Part shown: one piece after another, positions 13,219-20,164 of the stretch
How the letters are laid out: the number at the start of each line of letters is the position of its first letter
Position numbering within the stretch: the first letter of the stretch is position 1
From: JACIWG01 sp049969935
Lineage (GTDB): Archaea > Thermoproteota > Nitrososphaeria > JACIWG01
NCBI GenBank assembly: GCA_049969935.1
Contig: JBMFNX010000027.1
Coordinates: 1-20,164, forward strand
Reading direction: 5' to 3'
DNA: 20,164 bases
Notes under the pieces: generated by a model
Databases searched by the model: none
The model's input: only the letters and a program-made list of their open reading frames with translations
What the model was told of the DNA's origin: nothing
Position numbers and translations under genes: made by a program

Positions 13219-13938
13219 ATGGATAATATGGAAATTCTTAGTATAAGTGACCTTAACGCTGGATACTACAAGATACCAGTACTTTCTGAGGTCAATATGA
13301 CTGTTCCAGAAGGAAGCATATGCGCTATAGTTGGACCAAATGGAAGTGGGAAGTCCACACTATTAAAAACCATCTTCGGTTTAACAACAGTTTATAGTGG
13401 AAGAATTAAGTTCAATGGGAAGGATATAACACATCTAAAACCGTACGAGAAGGTTAAACTTGGCATGTCATACCTGCCTCAAACAGGTAATGTTTTCCCA
13501 AATTTAACAATAAAAGAGAACATGATTATGGCAGGATACCTTTTATCGAAAAAGGAGATAAAGGAAAGGATGGAGGGAGTACTCAAGATGTTTCCAATAT
13601 TCAATATTTCCTTGGAAAAGAAAGTGTCGACTTTAAGTGGAGGGGAAAGGCAGATGCTTGCAATGGCAATGTCCCTCATGAACAGGCCCTCACTTATGAT
13701 GTTCGATGAACCTACAGCCAATCTATCACCTAAACTAGCATATCAAGTCTTTGAGAAGATCAAAGAACTGAATAAGTCAGGAATAACTATAATACTAGTA
13801 GAACAGAATGTTAAAAGAGCATTAGAAATATCAGATATAGTATACTTACTAGTGAGTGGAAGAGTAAGATTTCAAGGAGATTCAAGTGAGTTGTTGAGAC
13901 ATCCAGAACTTGGCAGACTATATCTTGGAATTAGCTAA
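13219..13938 (+). CDS. livF: LivF-type ABC transporter ATPase
   Basis: Second ATPase of the importer, 239 residues. Walker A GPNGSGKS (39-46), Q-loop in YLPQTGNVFPNLTIKENM (Q88), signature LSGGE (139-143), Walker B LMMFDE with D163 and E164, followed by PTANLSP as in LivF proteins, and H-loop position occupied by VEQN: glutamine in place of histidine, which is the normal LivF state. Length is normal. A second ATG three codons in (13228) is possible. It closes the transporter cluster and converges with the metallophosphoesterase gene 87 bases away. Confidence 0.94.
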   Translation: MDNMEILSISDLNAGYYKIPVLSEVNMTVPEGSICAIVGPNGSGKSTLLKTIFGLTTVYSGRIKFNGKDITHLKPYEKVKLGMSYLPQTGNVFPNLTIKENMIMAGYLLSKKEIKERMEGVLKMFPIFNISLEKKVSTLSGGERQMLAMAMSLMNRPSLMMFDEPTANLSPKLAYQVFEKIKELNKSGITIILVEQNVKRALEISDIVYLLVSGRVRFQGDSSELLRHPELGRLYLGIS

Positions 13939-14025
13939 ACATAGTATGCTTTGCAATTTCTTAACTTGATACATGGTATAAAATCATGTAAAACATGCTA
14001 ATATGTTTGTATGATATTTGTTAAC

Positions 14026-14742
14026 CTATTCTATTATAACTAGTTCTAGTGGGGAGGATAAGCGCCAAGGAAGCATCTGTCCAAGTCCTCTGGAAACATA
14101 AAGTGTACAGTCGCCGTTGGTTCTGTATAGGCCTCGTGTGAAAATTGAGTTTGAGTATTTTATTCCGAATAATGTTAGCCCACCATGTGTGTGGCCTGCG
14201 AGTATCAAAGCATTGCCTGATATTGATGTGGCAGCGTTTGGGTCATGGACTATTACAATTCCTTCTGCCTTTATCTGAGGATATTTTCTGTCTTCTTTCC
14301 AGTCTAGGCCGTAAACTTTTCCAGCCTTACTTTGGGCTGTTGAATTGTATAGAATTTGGAAACCTTGCTCTTTCAATAATAGAGCAAATTCTTCTGCTTT
14401 ACCGCTCCAATATTCATGATTTCCCATGACAGCAAGCTTTTCTTTAGCTTCTATACTGGAAAGACTTTTTGATGCCGATTTAATGTCTGTAGTCCATTCG
14501 TCTACGGTGTCTCCTCCTAGCATGATTATGTCAGGTTCTTCCATGTTAACTAGCCTAACAACATCTTCTACCATATTACCTAAGACGTTTATGTGAAGGT
14601 CTGTTAAGAATGCAATCTTTCTCCCTATGCCCATATCAAGTTTCGTGACCTCTATACGCCTAGTTTCAGCATACCCTATACCGAAACCTAATCCTATAAC
14701 AGAAACTGCTGAGATATAGAATAGTTGACGTCTACTAATCAT
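14026..14742 (-). CDS. Exported calcineurin-like metallophosphoesterase
   Basis: A 238-residue YkuE/YaeI-type phosphoesterase. N-terminal SRRQLFY (3-9) plus a hydrophobic segment (about 9-24) resembles a twin-arginine signal, implying folded, metal-loaded export or membrane anchoring. Metal-site motifs in order: D48-x-H50 (LTDLH), GGD78 (usual GDxxD, followed by D81), GNHE with N108-H109, H166 (IVHDP), and GHTHGG with H184 and H186. Members of this subfamily act on phosphodiesters or on lipid-linked phosphates such as UDP-diacylglucosamine; the substrate here is unknown. A TATA-like ATTTTAAAAA lies about 33 bases upstream on the minus strand. Confidence 0.9.
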   Translation of the reverse strand: MISRRQLFYISAVSVIGLGFGIGYAETRRIEVTKLDMGIGRKIAFLTDLHINVLGNMVEDVVRLVNMEEPDIIMLGGDTVDEWTTDIKSASKSLSSIEAKEKLAVMGNHEYWSGKAEEFALLLKEQGFQILYNSTAQSKAGKVYGLDWKEDRKYPQIKAEGIVIVHDPNAATSISGNALILAGHTHGGLTLFGIKYSNSIFTRGLYRTNGDCTLYVSRGLGQMLPWRLSSPLELVIIE

Positions 14743-14922
14743 TACTTTATTAGATTGAGCATAGCCGTTTTTAAAATATTATTTCTGTTACAGTTCAACA
14801 TTTAATACTTTAATTGTCAGGAGAAATGAATGTAAGCTCTTCAAAAATGGAAAAGTTCACCTACTCTCACATTTTATAGAAGGTTCCATACTTGAAATCT
14901 AATGCATTGTTAATGCAAATCC

Positions 14923-14930
14923 TTATAAAT
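14923..14930 (+). promoter_or_regulatory. TATA box of the split ATPase gene
   Basis: TTATAAAT is centred 26 bases before the ATG at 14953, the standard spacing for a leaderless archaeal transcript. The promoter of this broken gene is therefore intact. Confidence 0.55.
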
Positions 14931-14952
14931 AATAATTTGCAATAATAATACA

Positions 14953-15189
14953 ATGGAATCCCAAAATCCTTGGTGGTATGGTGAAACAGATAGAAGGTAT
15001 GAGGAGTGGAAATGTAAGGAAATTAAATGGGTTCCTCCAATAATTGAAGAGTTTGCTTTCGAGCCTTATTCTTTAAATTTTCTTGTTGGACCAAGACAGG
15101 TTGGTAAGACTACGGCTTTAAAAATATGGATTATGGAAAAACTTTTACCAAAACAGGATCCAAAAATCTGTATTCTACTTTTCCTGTGA
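14953..15189 (+). CDS. AAA ATPase, N-terminal segment with Walker A (frameshifted)
   Basis: 78 codons encoding the start of an archaeal AAA ATPase of the DUF4143-associated type. NPWWYG at the N-terminus and FLVGPRQVGKTTALK, with Walker A GPRQVGKT at 46-53, are typical. The last eight codons are out of frame: removing one A from A5 at 15156-15160 gives SVFYFSCEEL, which leads into the next segment. So the protein sequence is genuine only to about residue 71. Confidence 0.75.
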   Translation: MESQNPWWYGETDRRYEEWKCKEIKWVPPIIEEFAFEPYSLNFLVGPRQVGKTTALKIWIMEKLLPKQDPKICILLFL

Positions 15190-15211
15190 GGAGCTTACAA
15201 GTTTCAGGGAA

Positions 15212-15655
15212 TTGGGTGAAGTTATCGACGATTACCTTAGTTTTAGAAATGCTTATAATATTAGTTCTTCTTTCATTATTCTTGACGAGATTACTTTTGT
15301 AGAAGACTGGTATAGAGCGCTTAAATTGCGTATTGATCAAGGAATTTTTAAAAATGATGTGATTTTGGTAAGCGGTTCAGCCAGCTTAGAAATATTGAAG
15401 CAGAAGGAATATTTTCCGGGTCGTAGGGGGAAGGGTAAGGATATAGTATTTTATCCGTTAAGTTTTCCGAATTATGTTAGGTCCTTAAAAAATATTGATG
15501 TTATGAGAAAGGATATTTTTGGGGTAGAAGATTCTATGAAGGTTAATAGAGTGCATCAGAATGTTTTGGGAGAACTTTTTAGTAAATACTTGGTAACTGG
15601 AGGATTTCCTTTACCAATGGAAGAGTTTTTTAAAAAGGGGGAAAGTGTCTTTTGA
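15212..15655 (+). CDS. AAA ATPase, middle segment with Walker B
   Basis: 147 codons in the next frame, but homology-like sequence extends upstream to about 15162 (SVFYFSCEELTSFRELGEV), so the given start is an artefact. Contains Walker B FIILDEIT with D and E (about 21-28), the sensor-like VILVSGSASLEIL, and PGRRGKGKDIVFYPLSF, the arginine-rich sensor-2/finger region of this ATPase family. It ends at TGA 15653-15655; a one-base gain in G5 (15639-15643), or a +1 slip on TTTT at 15649-15652, would join it to the last segment. Confidence 0.72.
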   Translation: MGEVIDDYLSFRNAYNISSSFIILDEITFVEDWYRALKLRIDQGIFKNDVILVSGSASLEILKQKEYFPGRRGKGKDIVFYPLSFPNYVRSLKNIDVMRKDIFGVEDSMKVNRVHQNVLGELFSKYLVTGGFPLPMEEFFKKGESVF

Positions 15656-16220
15656 AACTAGAAAGGTGTACCTAGACTGGTTAAGAAACGATTTTTTGAA
15701 ACTGGGTAGGAATAAAGCGTATATGAAGGAGGTTTTAGCTTACATAGTTGGTGCTAGGCTGACTCCAATTAGTTGGTTAAGCATATCAAGAGAGACATCA
15801 ATATCTTCTCCACATACTAGCCAAGCCTATGTTGAAGACCTTGAAAAACTGTTTGTGGTAAAAGTTTTGCATCTTTTAGACGCGAACTCAAAAATCATAT
15901 ATAGAAAGAATAAGAAGATTCATGTAACAGACCCGTTCCTCTATGACACAATATGCGAGTTTGTGAATGTGAAACCATTTGAAGAAGATAAGCTTGAGTC
16001 AGTTGTGGTTTCACATTTAGCTAGAAGATATCCAGTTTACTATTGGAGAAATGGAAGTGAAGTTGATATCATAGTTGTTGTAGATGGAAAACAGTTTGGG
16101 ATAGAAGTCAAGACAAAATCGGGAAGCTGGATTAGGCCAAGACATTTGAAGAAGGCCATAGTTTTAAATAGGGTTCAGATACCACTCTTTTTAGCAAGCT
16201 TAGACTGTAATCCTATTTAA
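15645..16220 (+). CDS. AAA ATPase, C-terminal winged-helix and DUF4143/PD-(D/E)XK-like segment
   Basis: 191 codons in the third frame. First a helical linker (KVYLDWLRNDFLKLG), then a winged-helix part (SWLSISRETSISSPHTSQAYVEDLEKL, about 45-70), then the C-terminal region with EVDIIVVVDGKQFGIEVKTKSG, where D (EVD) and E-x-K resemble a PD-(D/E)XK nuclease core. This architecture (ATPase, winged helix, nuclease-like tail) is abundant in archaea; function is not established, with a role in mobile-element or DNA biology suspected. Without the two preceding segments it lacks the NTPase. Confidence 0.75.
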   Translation: MSFETRKVYLDWLRNDFLKLGRNKAYMKEVLAYIVGARLTPISWLSISRETSISSPHTSQAYVEDLEKLFVVKVLHLLDANSKIIYRKNKKIHVTDPFLYDTICEFVNVKPFEEDKLESVVVSHLARRYPVYYWRNGSEVDIIVVVDGKQFGIEVKTKSGSWIRPRHLKKAIVLNRVQIPLFLASLDCNPI

Positions 16221-16337
16221 ACAAAATTTTTTGCAGACATAAAAAAACTTGAAACTAGAGCATATAAAAAATTTTAAAGAATAACATAAACAGACAGTAA
16301 CATAATATGCGATATAGAATTGGTTTTATTAGGATGG

Positions 16338-16370
16338 CTTATATATCAGCCTATAGTTAAAAAATTGGGG
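16338..16370 (+). promoter_or_regulatory. herA promoter and ribosome binding site
   Basis: CTTATATAT (16338-16346) puts transcription start near 16370. TTGGGGTTA (16365-16373) lies about ten bases before the TTG start at 16381; a TAG at 16372-16374 in frame excludes any earlier start, so TTG (16381 or 16387) must be used. Confidence 0.4.
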
Positions 16371-16380
16371 TTAGAGTATC

Positions 16381-17862
16381 TTGAAGTTGGTTGGCAGGGT
16401 TGCTGATGGTTCAACAGAATCTTCTGCAAGACTTATTTTAATGAAAGATTTTGAGAAAAAGGTTGCCGCAGAAGAGCTTGTCCTCATAGAAAATGCGATT
16501 GAAGGGAAAGTGTGTAGGATTCTTGGAGTTTTGAGAGAAGGGTTGGGTAAGAACGAGTTTCTCAGCGCATCATCTTATAGGCCTGATGTTGCTTACATGA
16601 AGCTTGGTGGAGAGCCTTCTGGAGCAAGAGAAGTGTATTCTTTTGCGATTAAACCGATTGGTGTTGTAACAGAAGAGGGTCTTGACCAGAACAGGCTCAT
16701 AATACAGCCTAGAGCACCAGTCTATATTCTTGAAGACGAGGATAATCCTATGGAGTGGATTGTTAAGGGATTAGATGTACTTTGGACGAAAGCCCATATT
16801 GAGAGACATGAGAGTTGGAAGGTGCCTGTTGTAAAAAATTTTATACCATATCATGTTGGCGTTTACGGTACAACAGGAAGCGGGAAATCCTGGTTTACAA
16901 GATACATTCTAATACCATTATATATTGCTGCAGGCTACAGGATTATTGTACTAGACTGGAGTGGAACAGACTATACACCATATTACAAAAACTCTGATGA
17001 TATAGAAGTTATTAAGATCACGGATATTGCAATGGACGAGGAATCAGTATTAAGCTATTTTGAGGACAAGACATTTGATTTTGCAAAAAACAATAACGTG
17101 AAAGATGCATTCGACGAATTCATTGAAGGATGGGCAGGCAAGGTAGAGAATGCGAAGGAAATGGCGAAAGGGGAAAATAGGCCTGAAACAATCTTATATG
17201 ATATGATGAGAAGACATGTAGAAAATACAGTGAACACGTTGGATACAAGAAGCAGGCAGCCGGCCATAAGGGCTATCAGAAGAGTTTTTAGAAGATTGAA
17301 GGCTGAAGACCTAGCCCCATTAATGGGAACACTTCCCGTGGAAGAAGTTTATAGAAGGTTGAGTGAGAAGAAGATGATTGTTATTGACATGAGCAGTGCT
17401 TTAAGTGAGGGAAAACTTGGATTTTTCCTATCCCTCTCAAACTACCTCTACAGTCTCATGGAGGCAGGCAACAACCTTAACCTTTCACTGGTGATTGATG
17501 AAGCACCACAGTATGCGCCATGGTCTCCTAAAGGGATTCAGGAGGCTTCAACGGAGATGATAAAGGATCTTGCCGCCCTAGGGAGGAAGAGGATGTTCAA
17601 TCTAACACTAATTTCGCAGGGTGTTAAGGGGGATATTGGCATAAACGCTTCAGTTAGAAGAAATTTGACGTCAAACTTTTTTGGAAGAATACATCCACTT
17701 GACGCTTCAGGAGAGGGTGGGGCGCTAGAGTGGCTGGCACCATATGGTATAACAGCTGACCAGCTCCTACAGCTTAAGCCTGGAATATTCTATTTCACGG
17801 GGCTCATGAACCCTTCACCGACACCACTGCTTATAACATATAAGGTTGAAGCACATGTTTGA
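16381..17862 (+). CDS. herA: HerA bipolar DNA helicase/translocase
   Basis: Hexameric FtsK/HerA-family ATPase that, with NurA and usually Mre11-Rad50, resects double-strand breaks to give 3' tails. The 493-residue protein has the N-terminal HerA barrel (about 1-115), Walker A GTTGSGKS (163-170), the long HerA insertion (about 205-310), Walker B SLVIDE with D373 and E374, a sensor strand NLTLISQG, and the C-terminal brace (GIFYFTGLMNPSPTPLLITY). Length matches HerA. It starts with TTG and overlaps nurA by eight bases, so the two are cotranslated. No Mre11 or Rad50 gene is visible in the window. Confidence 0.93.
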   Translation: MKLVGRVADGSTESSARLILMKDFEKKVAAEELVLIENAIEGKVCRILGVLREGLGKNEFLSASSYRPDVAYMKLGGEPSGAREVYSFAIKPIGVVTEEGLDQNRLIIQPRAPVYILEDEDNPMEWIVKGLDVLWTKAHIERHESWKVPVVKNFIPYHVGVYGTTGSGKSWFTRYILIPLYIAAGYRIIVLDWSGTDYTPYYKNSDDIEVIKITDIAMDEESVLSYFEDKTFDFAKNNNVKDAFDEFIEGWAGKVENAKEMAKGENRPETILYDMMRRHVENTVNTLDTRSRQPAIRAIRRVFRRLKAEDLAPLMGTLPVEEVYRRLSEKKMIVIDMSSALSEGKLGFFLSLSNYLYSLMEAGNNLNLSLVIDEAPQYAPWSPKGIQEASTEMIKDLAALGRKRMFNLTLISQGVKGDIGINASVRRNLTSNFFGRIHPLDASGEGGALEWLAPYGITADQLLQLKPGIFYFTGLMNPSPTPLLITYKVEAHV

Positions 17863-19024
17863 AGAGTATGTTGATTGGCTAAAGTTTCCGCCAGACGTAC
17901 AGCACCAGTTCTTCCAGCATGCTGAAGAGGAGGCTAAAAGGCTTGCTAAAACCATAGAAGAGTTTGTTTTAAAGATTAAGGAAGTTAAAGGTACACTAGC
18001 ACCATACATTCATCCACTTCCATTAAATGATGAAACATATAATGTTGCAGCCGTAGACAGTTCGAGAAGCGCTAACTTGAGCGAACGTTTAGGTATAAGA
18101 TATGGTGTATATGCTACTGGAATAATATTTTTGAAGGGAACTGAGAAGAGAGGTGAAGTATATAGGGTTGGAACATTCAAGAGGAAACAGGCTTTCTCAC
18201 AGGACAAGAGCAAATACTTTTTCAGCCTACTAACAACATATTTTGAGAGAAAGCTTGCAGTTGAAGCTTTAGACAAATGTGACCTCCTAATCTTGGATGG
18301 AAGCTTCTACAGTTTCCTCATACCTGTTGAGAGAATGAGAAAGTCTGGACTGCATGGTCCAGAAGAAGATAGGATAGTTGAGGAAACATTCAACCTAACA
18401 GAAGTGTTGAGGAAGAGCGGTAAGGCTGTTGGAGTTATTAAAAGAAGCCATACGAGGGCTATTGGAGGATACCTTGCCCAAAAAGATAGAAGAACACCTT
18501 TTACTACAACAATAGACAAGCATATCCTTTCAACAATCATGCCCGAAAAAACTTACTTCAACTACCAGGAACTTTTGGGAGACAGGCCGGTTCAAGTTTA
18601 CACAATATTCGCATCACTTATAACAGGTGAAGCTGACATCAAAACTGTAATGGAGGAAGCTGAGGAAAAAGCGTACAGGCCCCTAGAAATATTAGGATAC
18701 AATAAGAACATATTGAATGAAATGAGAAGGTTGCAGGTTAGAGTATACGACCATGTTCCTCCAGCAGAAATAGAGTATCCTTCAACATTAAGCCTAGAAA
18801 ATCTTCTAAAGTTTCTAGGACAAAAAAACTTCTTTAACGAGGCAACAAACCTACCACTATGCCTTGACCTAGTAGACAACCTGGTCAGCGTATCACAAAA
18901 GTTTACAGGAGAATTTGTTTCAGAAGTTGAGGGAAGAGTGTTGGAAAAGATAACGGGAAGCAAAGAAAACATTGAAAGTGTAAAAATATTCTTTACACTA
19001 CTCAACCCACAAAAAGAATACTAA
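17855..19024 (+). CDS. nurA: NurA 5'-3' nuclease
   Basis: Mn-dependent nuclease that forms a ring complex with HerA and degrades the 5' strand at breaks. From the ATG at 17855 the product has 389 residues. The NurA fold's catalytic aspartates are seen in NVAAVDSSRSAN (D68) and LLILDGSFYSF (D148); later conserved stretches are VYDHVPPAEIEYP and LPLCLDLVDNLVS. The start codon overlaps the herA stop (ATGTTTGA), the usual archaeal herA-nurA junction; a TTG nine bases earlier (17846) is possible. A helical N-terminal extension (about 12-45) fits the HerA-contact region. Confidence 0.92.
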   Translation: MFEEYVDWLKFPPDVQHQFFQHAEEEAKRLAKTIEEFVLKIKEVKGTLAPYIHPLPLNDETYNVAAVDSSRSANLSERLGIRYGVYATGIIFLKGTEKRGEVYRVGTFKRKQAFSQDKSKYFFSLLTTYFERKLAVEALDKCDLLILDGSFYSFLIPVERMRKSGLHGPEEDRIVEETFNLTEVLRKSGKAVGVIKRSHTRAIGGYLAQKDRRTPFTTTIDKHILSTIMPEKTYFNYQELLGDRPVQVYTIFASLITGEADIKTVMEEAEEKAYRPLEILGYNKNILNEMRRLQVRVYDHVPPAEIEYPSTLSLENLLKFLGQKNFFNEATNLPLCLDLVDNLVSVSQKFTGEFVSEVEGRVLEKITGSKENIESVKIFFTLLNPQKEY

Positions 19025-19350
19025 CATATTATGAAATGAAAAAATTTTTCAAACTAGAATTGTAAATGATATTTTTGCGAATTTGATAGAAATTTTTACT
19101 AGTTTGGACGAATGCAAGTTAAGCGAAAGTATTATAAAATTGTTATAAATAAATTTGATAAAAAAATTCTAATCAATAGCATTAAAAAGTTGGCAAAAAA
19201 TTTCTCAGCCAATCGTATACTTAAATGTTTCAAATCAATTATAGGCTGTTAAGGTTATATTTAGTATCTTTGAAACCTATATATTTAGGTAATGTTTAGG
19301 TGTAGGAATTATTTTATGAAAATAATTCTTTAGAGAATAGTACAAATTTT
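19025..19350. other. Gene-free AT-rich gap with inverted repeats
   Basis: No frame above about 20 codons and no recognisable RNA gene. Content: a T-rich tract right after nurA (AAAAAATTTTTC), an inverted repeat GTTTCAAA (about 19228) with TTTGAAAC (about 19269), a near palindrome CCTATATATTTAGG (about 19276-19289), and a perfect 10-bp inverted repeat listed separately. The gap separates nurA from the regulator pair and could hold a promoter or small RNA, but base composition gives no support for a structured RNA. Confidence 0.5.
19306..19328. repeat. 10-bp inverted repeat with 3-base loop
   Basis: GAATTATTTT (19306-19315), ATG, AAAATAATTC (19319-19328). It lies 23 bases beyond the stop of the minus-strand winged-helix gene. 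No U-tract follows on the minus strand, so it is a weak terminator candidate; a regulator site is equally possible. Confidence 0.4.
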
Positions 19351-19638
19351 CTAAGATTTTATAACCGATTTGATAAATTCTATGACCTCCCTACTCCTTA
19401 CTGGATTAAGGGAAATAGTCTCACCGCCTTTATGAAGTAAGATGTAATCTTCTTTAACTAATTCTTCTATACAATTCCTAACTCTTTTCCAATTTCTTCT
19501 AATTTGTTTAGCGATCCAGTTGACTAGTGTGGCAACTGGTAGATATTTTGCACCCCAACAATGTTTCCTTAAAAGTCGGTTCATAATATCAGCTTTGATT
19601 TCAACATCACTTATTTCCAGCTTTACCATAAAGTTCAC
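19351..19638 (-). CDS. Small winged-helix protein
   Basis: A 95-residue protein from GTG at 19638 (or 92 from ATG 19629). An N-terminal strand is followed by a helix-turn-helix: LPVATLVNWIAKQIRRNWKRVRNCIEELVKED, then the wing YILLHKGGETISLNPVRSREV. The ISLNP-R end is typical of small archaeal winged-helix proteins. The basic recognition helix (RRNWKRVR) fits DNA binding. The shared TATA element is 27 bases from the GTG, favouring the longer, leaderless form. Divergently transcribed from another winged-helix gene; mutual or autoregulation is inferred. Target unknown. Confidence 0.7.
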   Translation of the reverse strand: MNFMVKLEISDVEIKADIMNRLLRKHCWGAKYLPVATLVNWIAKQIRRNWKRVRNCIEELVKEDYILLHKGGETISLNPVRSREVIEFIKSVIKS

Positions 19639-19660
19639 TTATAATACCTTTAGAAGTTAA

Positions 19661-19669
19661 GTATAAATA
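19661..19669. promoter_or_regulatory. Shared TATA element of the divergent regulator genes
   Basis: GTATAAATAC, inside the near-perfect palindrome AAGTATAAATACTT (19659-19672), is centred 29 bases before the plus-strand ATG (19694) and 27 bases before the minus-strand GTG (19638). Both distances are those of leaderless promoters, so one symmetric box can serve both genes. Confidence 0.55.
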
Positions 19670-19693
19670 CTTGTCCTTTTGATATAGACAACT

Positions 19694-20044
19694 ATGCCTG
19701 AGGAATTATACACAAAAAAGGAGTATCAATCGATACTGTTGAAGACATTTGGAGACTCTCCAAAGCTGAGGATAATAGACTTTTTCCTAGATAACCCACT
19801 ATTTGATTTCACTAAGAAAGAGATTATTGAGGCATTGGGAATGAGTAAGCAGACATTCTACAAATACTTTGCAGATATAGAAAATTATGGGATTGTTATT
19901 GTATCGAGGAAGATAGGGAAAGCAAAACTTTACAAAATAAACCTAGGAAGCCCATTAGTTAAAATGTTAAGAGAATATGAAACACAGCTTTCCCTACAGG
20001 TAGAAAAACAGGAGGCAGAGAAGAAGGCGATAAGGGCAGTATAA
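19694..20044 (+). CDS. Winged-helix transcriptional regulator
   Basis: A 116-residue protein. SPKLRIIDFFLDNPLFDFTKKEIIEALGMSKQTFYKYFADI (about 22-62) forms the helix-turn-helix with recognition helix SKQTFYKYF, followed by the wing (GIVIVSRKIGKAKLYKINL, about 67-85) and a C-terminal dimerisation helix (MLREYETQLSLQVEKQEAEKKA). This is the common archaeal stand-alone wHTH layout. The ATG is leaderless with respect to the shared TATA box. Target genes unknown; the divergent neighbour and itself are the first candidates. Confidence 0.82.
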   Translation: MPEELYTKKEYQSILLKTFGDSPKLRIIDFFLDNPLFDFTKKEIIEALGMSKQTFYKYFADIENYGIVIVSRKIGKAKLYKINLGSPLVKMLREYETQLSLQVEKQEAEKKAIRAV

Positions 20045-20096
20045 CTTGACAATCCCACCCATAAATATAGTAAAGCCTGGAATATAGATGAAAGGG

Positions 20097-20164
20097 TCAA
20101 AAATATATTTCATCTTGAAACTCTGTCCGCTCTAATTGATCTAACAATATCCTCTCTATCCTAA
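20097..20164 (-). CDS. 3' end of a minus-strand gene (partial)
   Basis: On the minus strand a frame is open from the window edge to TGA (20097-20099), giving 22 codons ending ERTEFQDEIYF. Composition (ERILLDQLER) looks like a protein helix, and it would converge with the regulator gene ending at 20044. Too short to exclude chance. Confidence 0.35.
   Translation of the reverse strand, partial: RIERILLDQLERTEFQDEIYF

Noticed and set aside
14743..14952. Small gene or RNA in the 210-bp divergent gap
   Set aside because: Only short frames and AT-rich promoter-like sequence; the repeated AATGCA words near 14900-14916 are too short to interpret.
14953..19024. ATPase/nuclease-like gene plus herA-nurA as one anti-phage defence island
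   Set aside because: The ATPase gene is broken and has its own promoter; herA-nurA is a standard repair module. Proximity alone does not support a system.
1..20164. tRNA, rRNA, riboswitch or CRISPR array
   Set aside because: No cloverleaf with a GGTTCRA-type T-loop, no GC-rich structured stretch and no regularly spaced repeats were found by reading both strands.

Overview
The window reads as a low-GC archaeal chromosome segment, most likely from a member of the Thermoproteota/TACK group; I cannot place it more precisely. The evidence is an archaeal-type TruD, a HerA-NurA pair, a VapBC toxin-antitoxin pair, a short C2H2 zinc-finger protein, AT-rich TATA-type promoters about 24-30 bases before start codons (leaderless transcripts), many GTG/TTG starts and U-tract gene ends.

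Layout. 1-81 is the tail of a gene entering from the left. 120-3846 (minus) carries a Yip1-like membrane protein with a glycosylation-rich ectodomain, TruD pseudouridine synthase and an enolase-superfamily sugar-acid dehydratase. Divergent from these, 3895-4668 encodes a Fpg/Nei-family DNA glycosylase whose start, zinc finger and helix-two-turn-helix region look like animal NEIL3, with valine rather than proline as N-terminal nucleophile. 4730-6440 is a decaying stretch: a frameshifted radical SAM gene, the C-terminal half of a second radical SAM gene and a possible phosphoribosyltransferase remnant. 6440-8140 holds a 41-residue zinc-finger protein, a secreted metzincin-like protease, a four-helix membrane protein and a 54-residue coiled-coil protein. 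Between protease and membrane protein sits a 122-bp MITE-like element with perfect 15-bp terminal inverted repeats and a 9-bp target duplication. 8268-8880 is a vapBC module with an 8-bp-arm palindrome over its start.

8978-13938 is a branched-chain amino acid/amide-type ABC importer: livH (split by a frameshift), livM, livJ, livG, livF, with a hairpin between livJ and livG and a probable separate promoter before livF. 14026-14742 (minus) is a Tat-type exported metallophosphoesterase. 14953-16220 is an AAA ATPase with C-terminal DUF4143/PD-(D/E)XK-like region, split into three frames. 16381-19024 is herA-nurA, translationally overlapped, the resection module of archaeal double-strand-break repair. 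19351-20044 is a divergent pair of winged-helix regulators sharing one TATA element. The right edge holds the probable C-terminus of a minus-strand gene.

All four interruptions of otherwise recognisable genes are one-base gains, three of them placeable in short homopolymer runs. Either the assembly has errors there or several accessory genes are truly decaying. No tRNA, rRNA or CRISPR array was seen.
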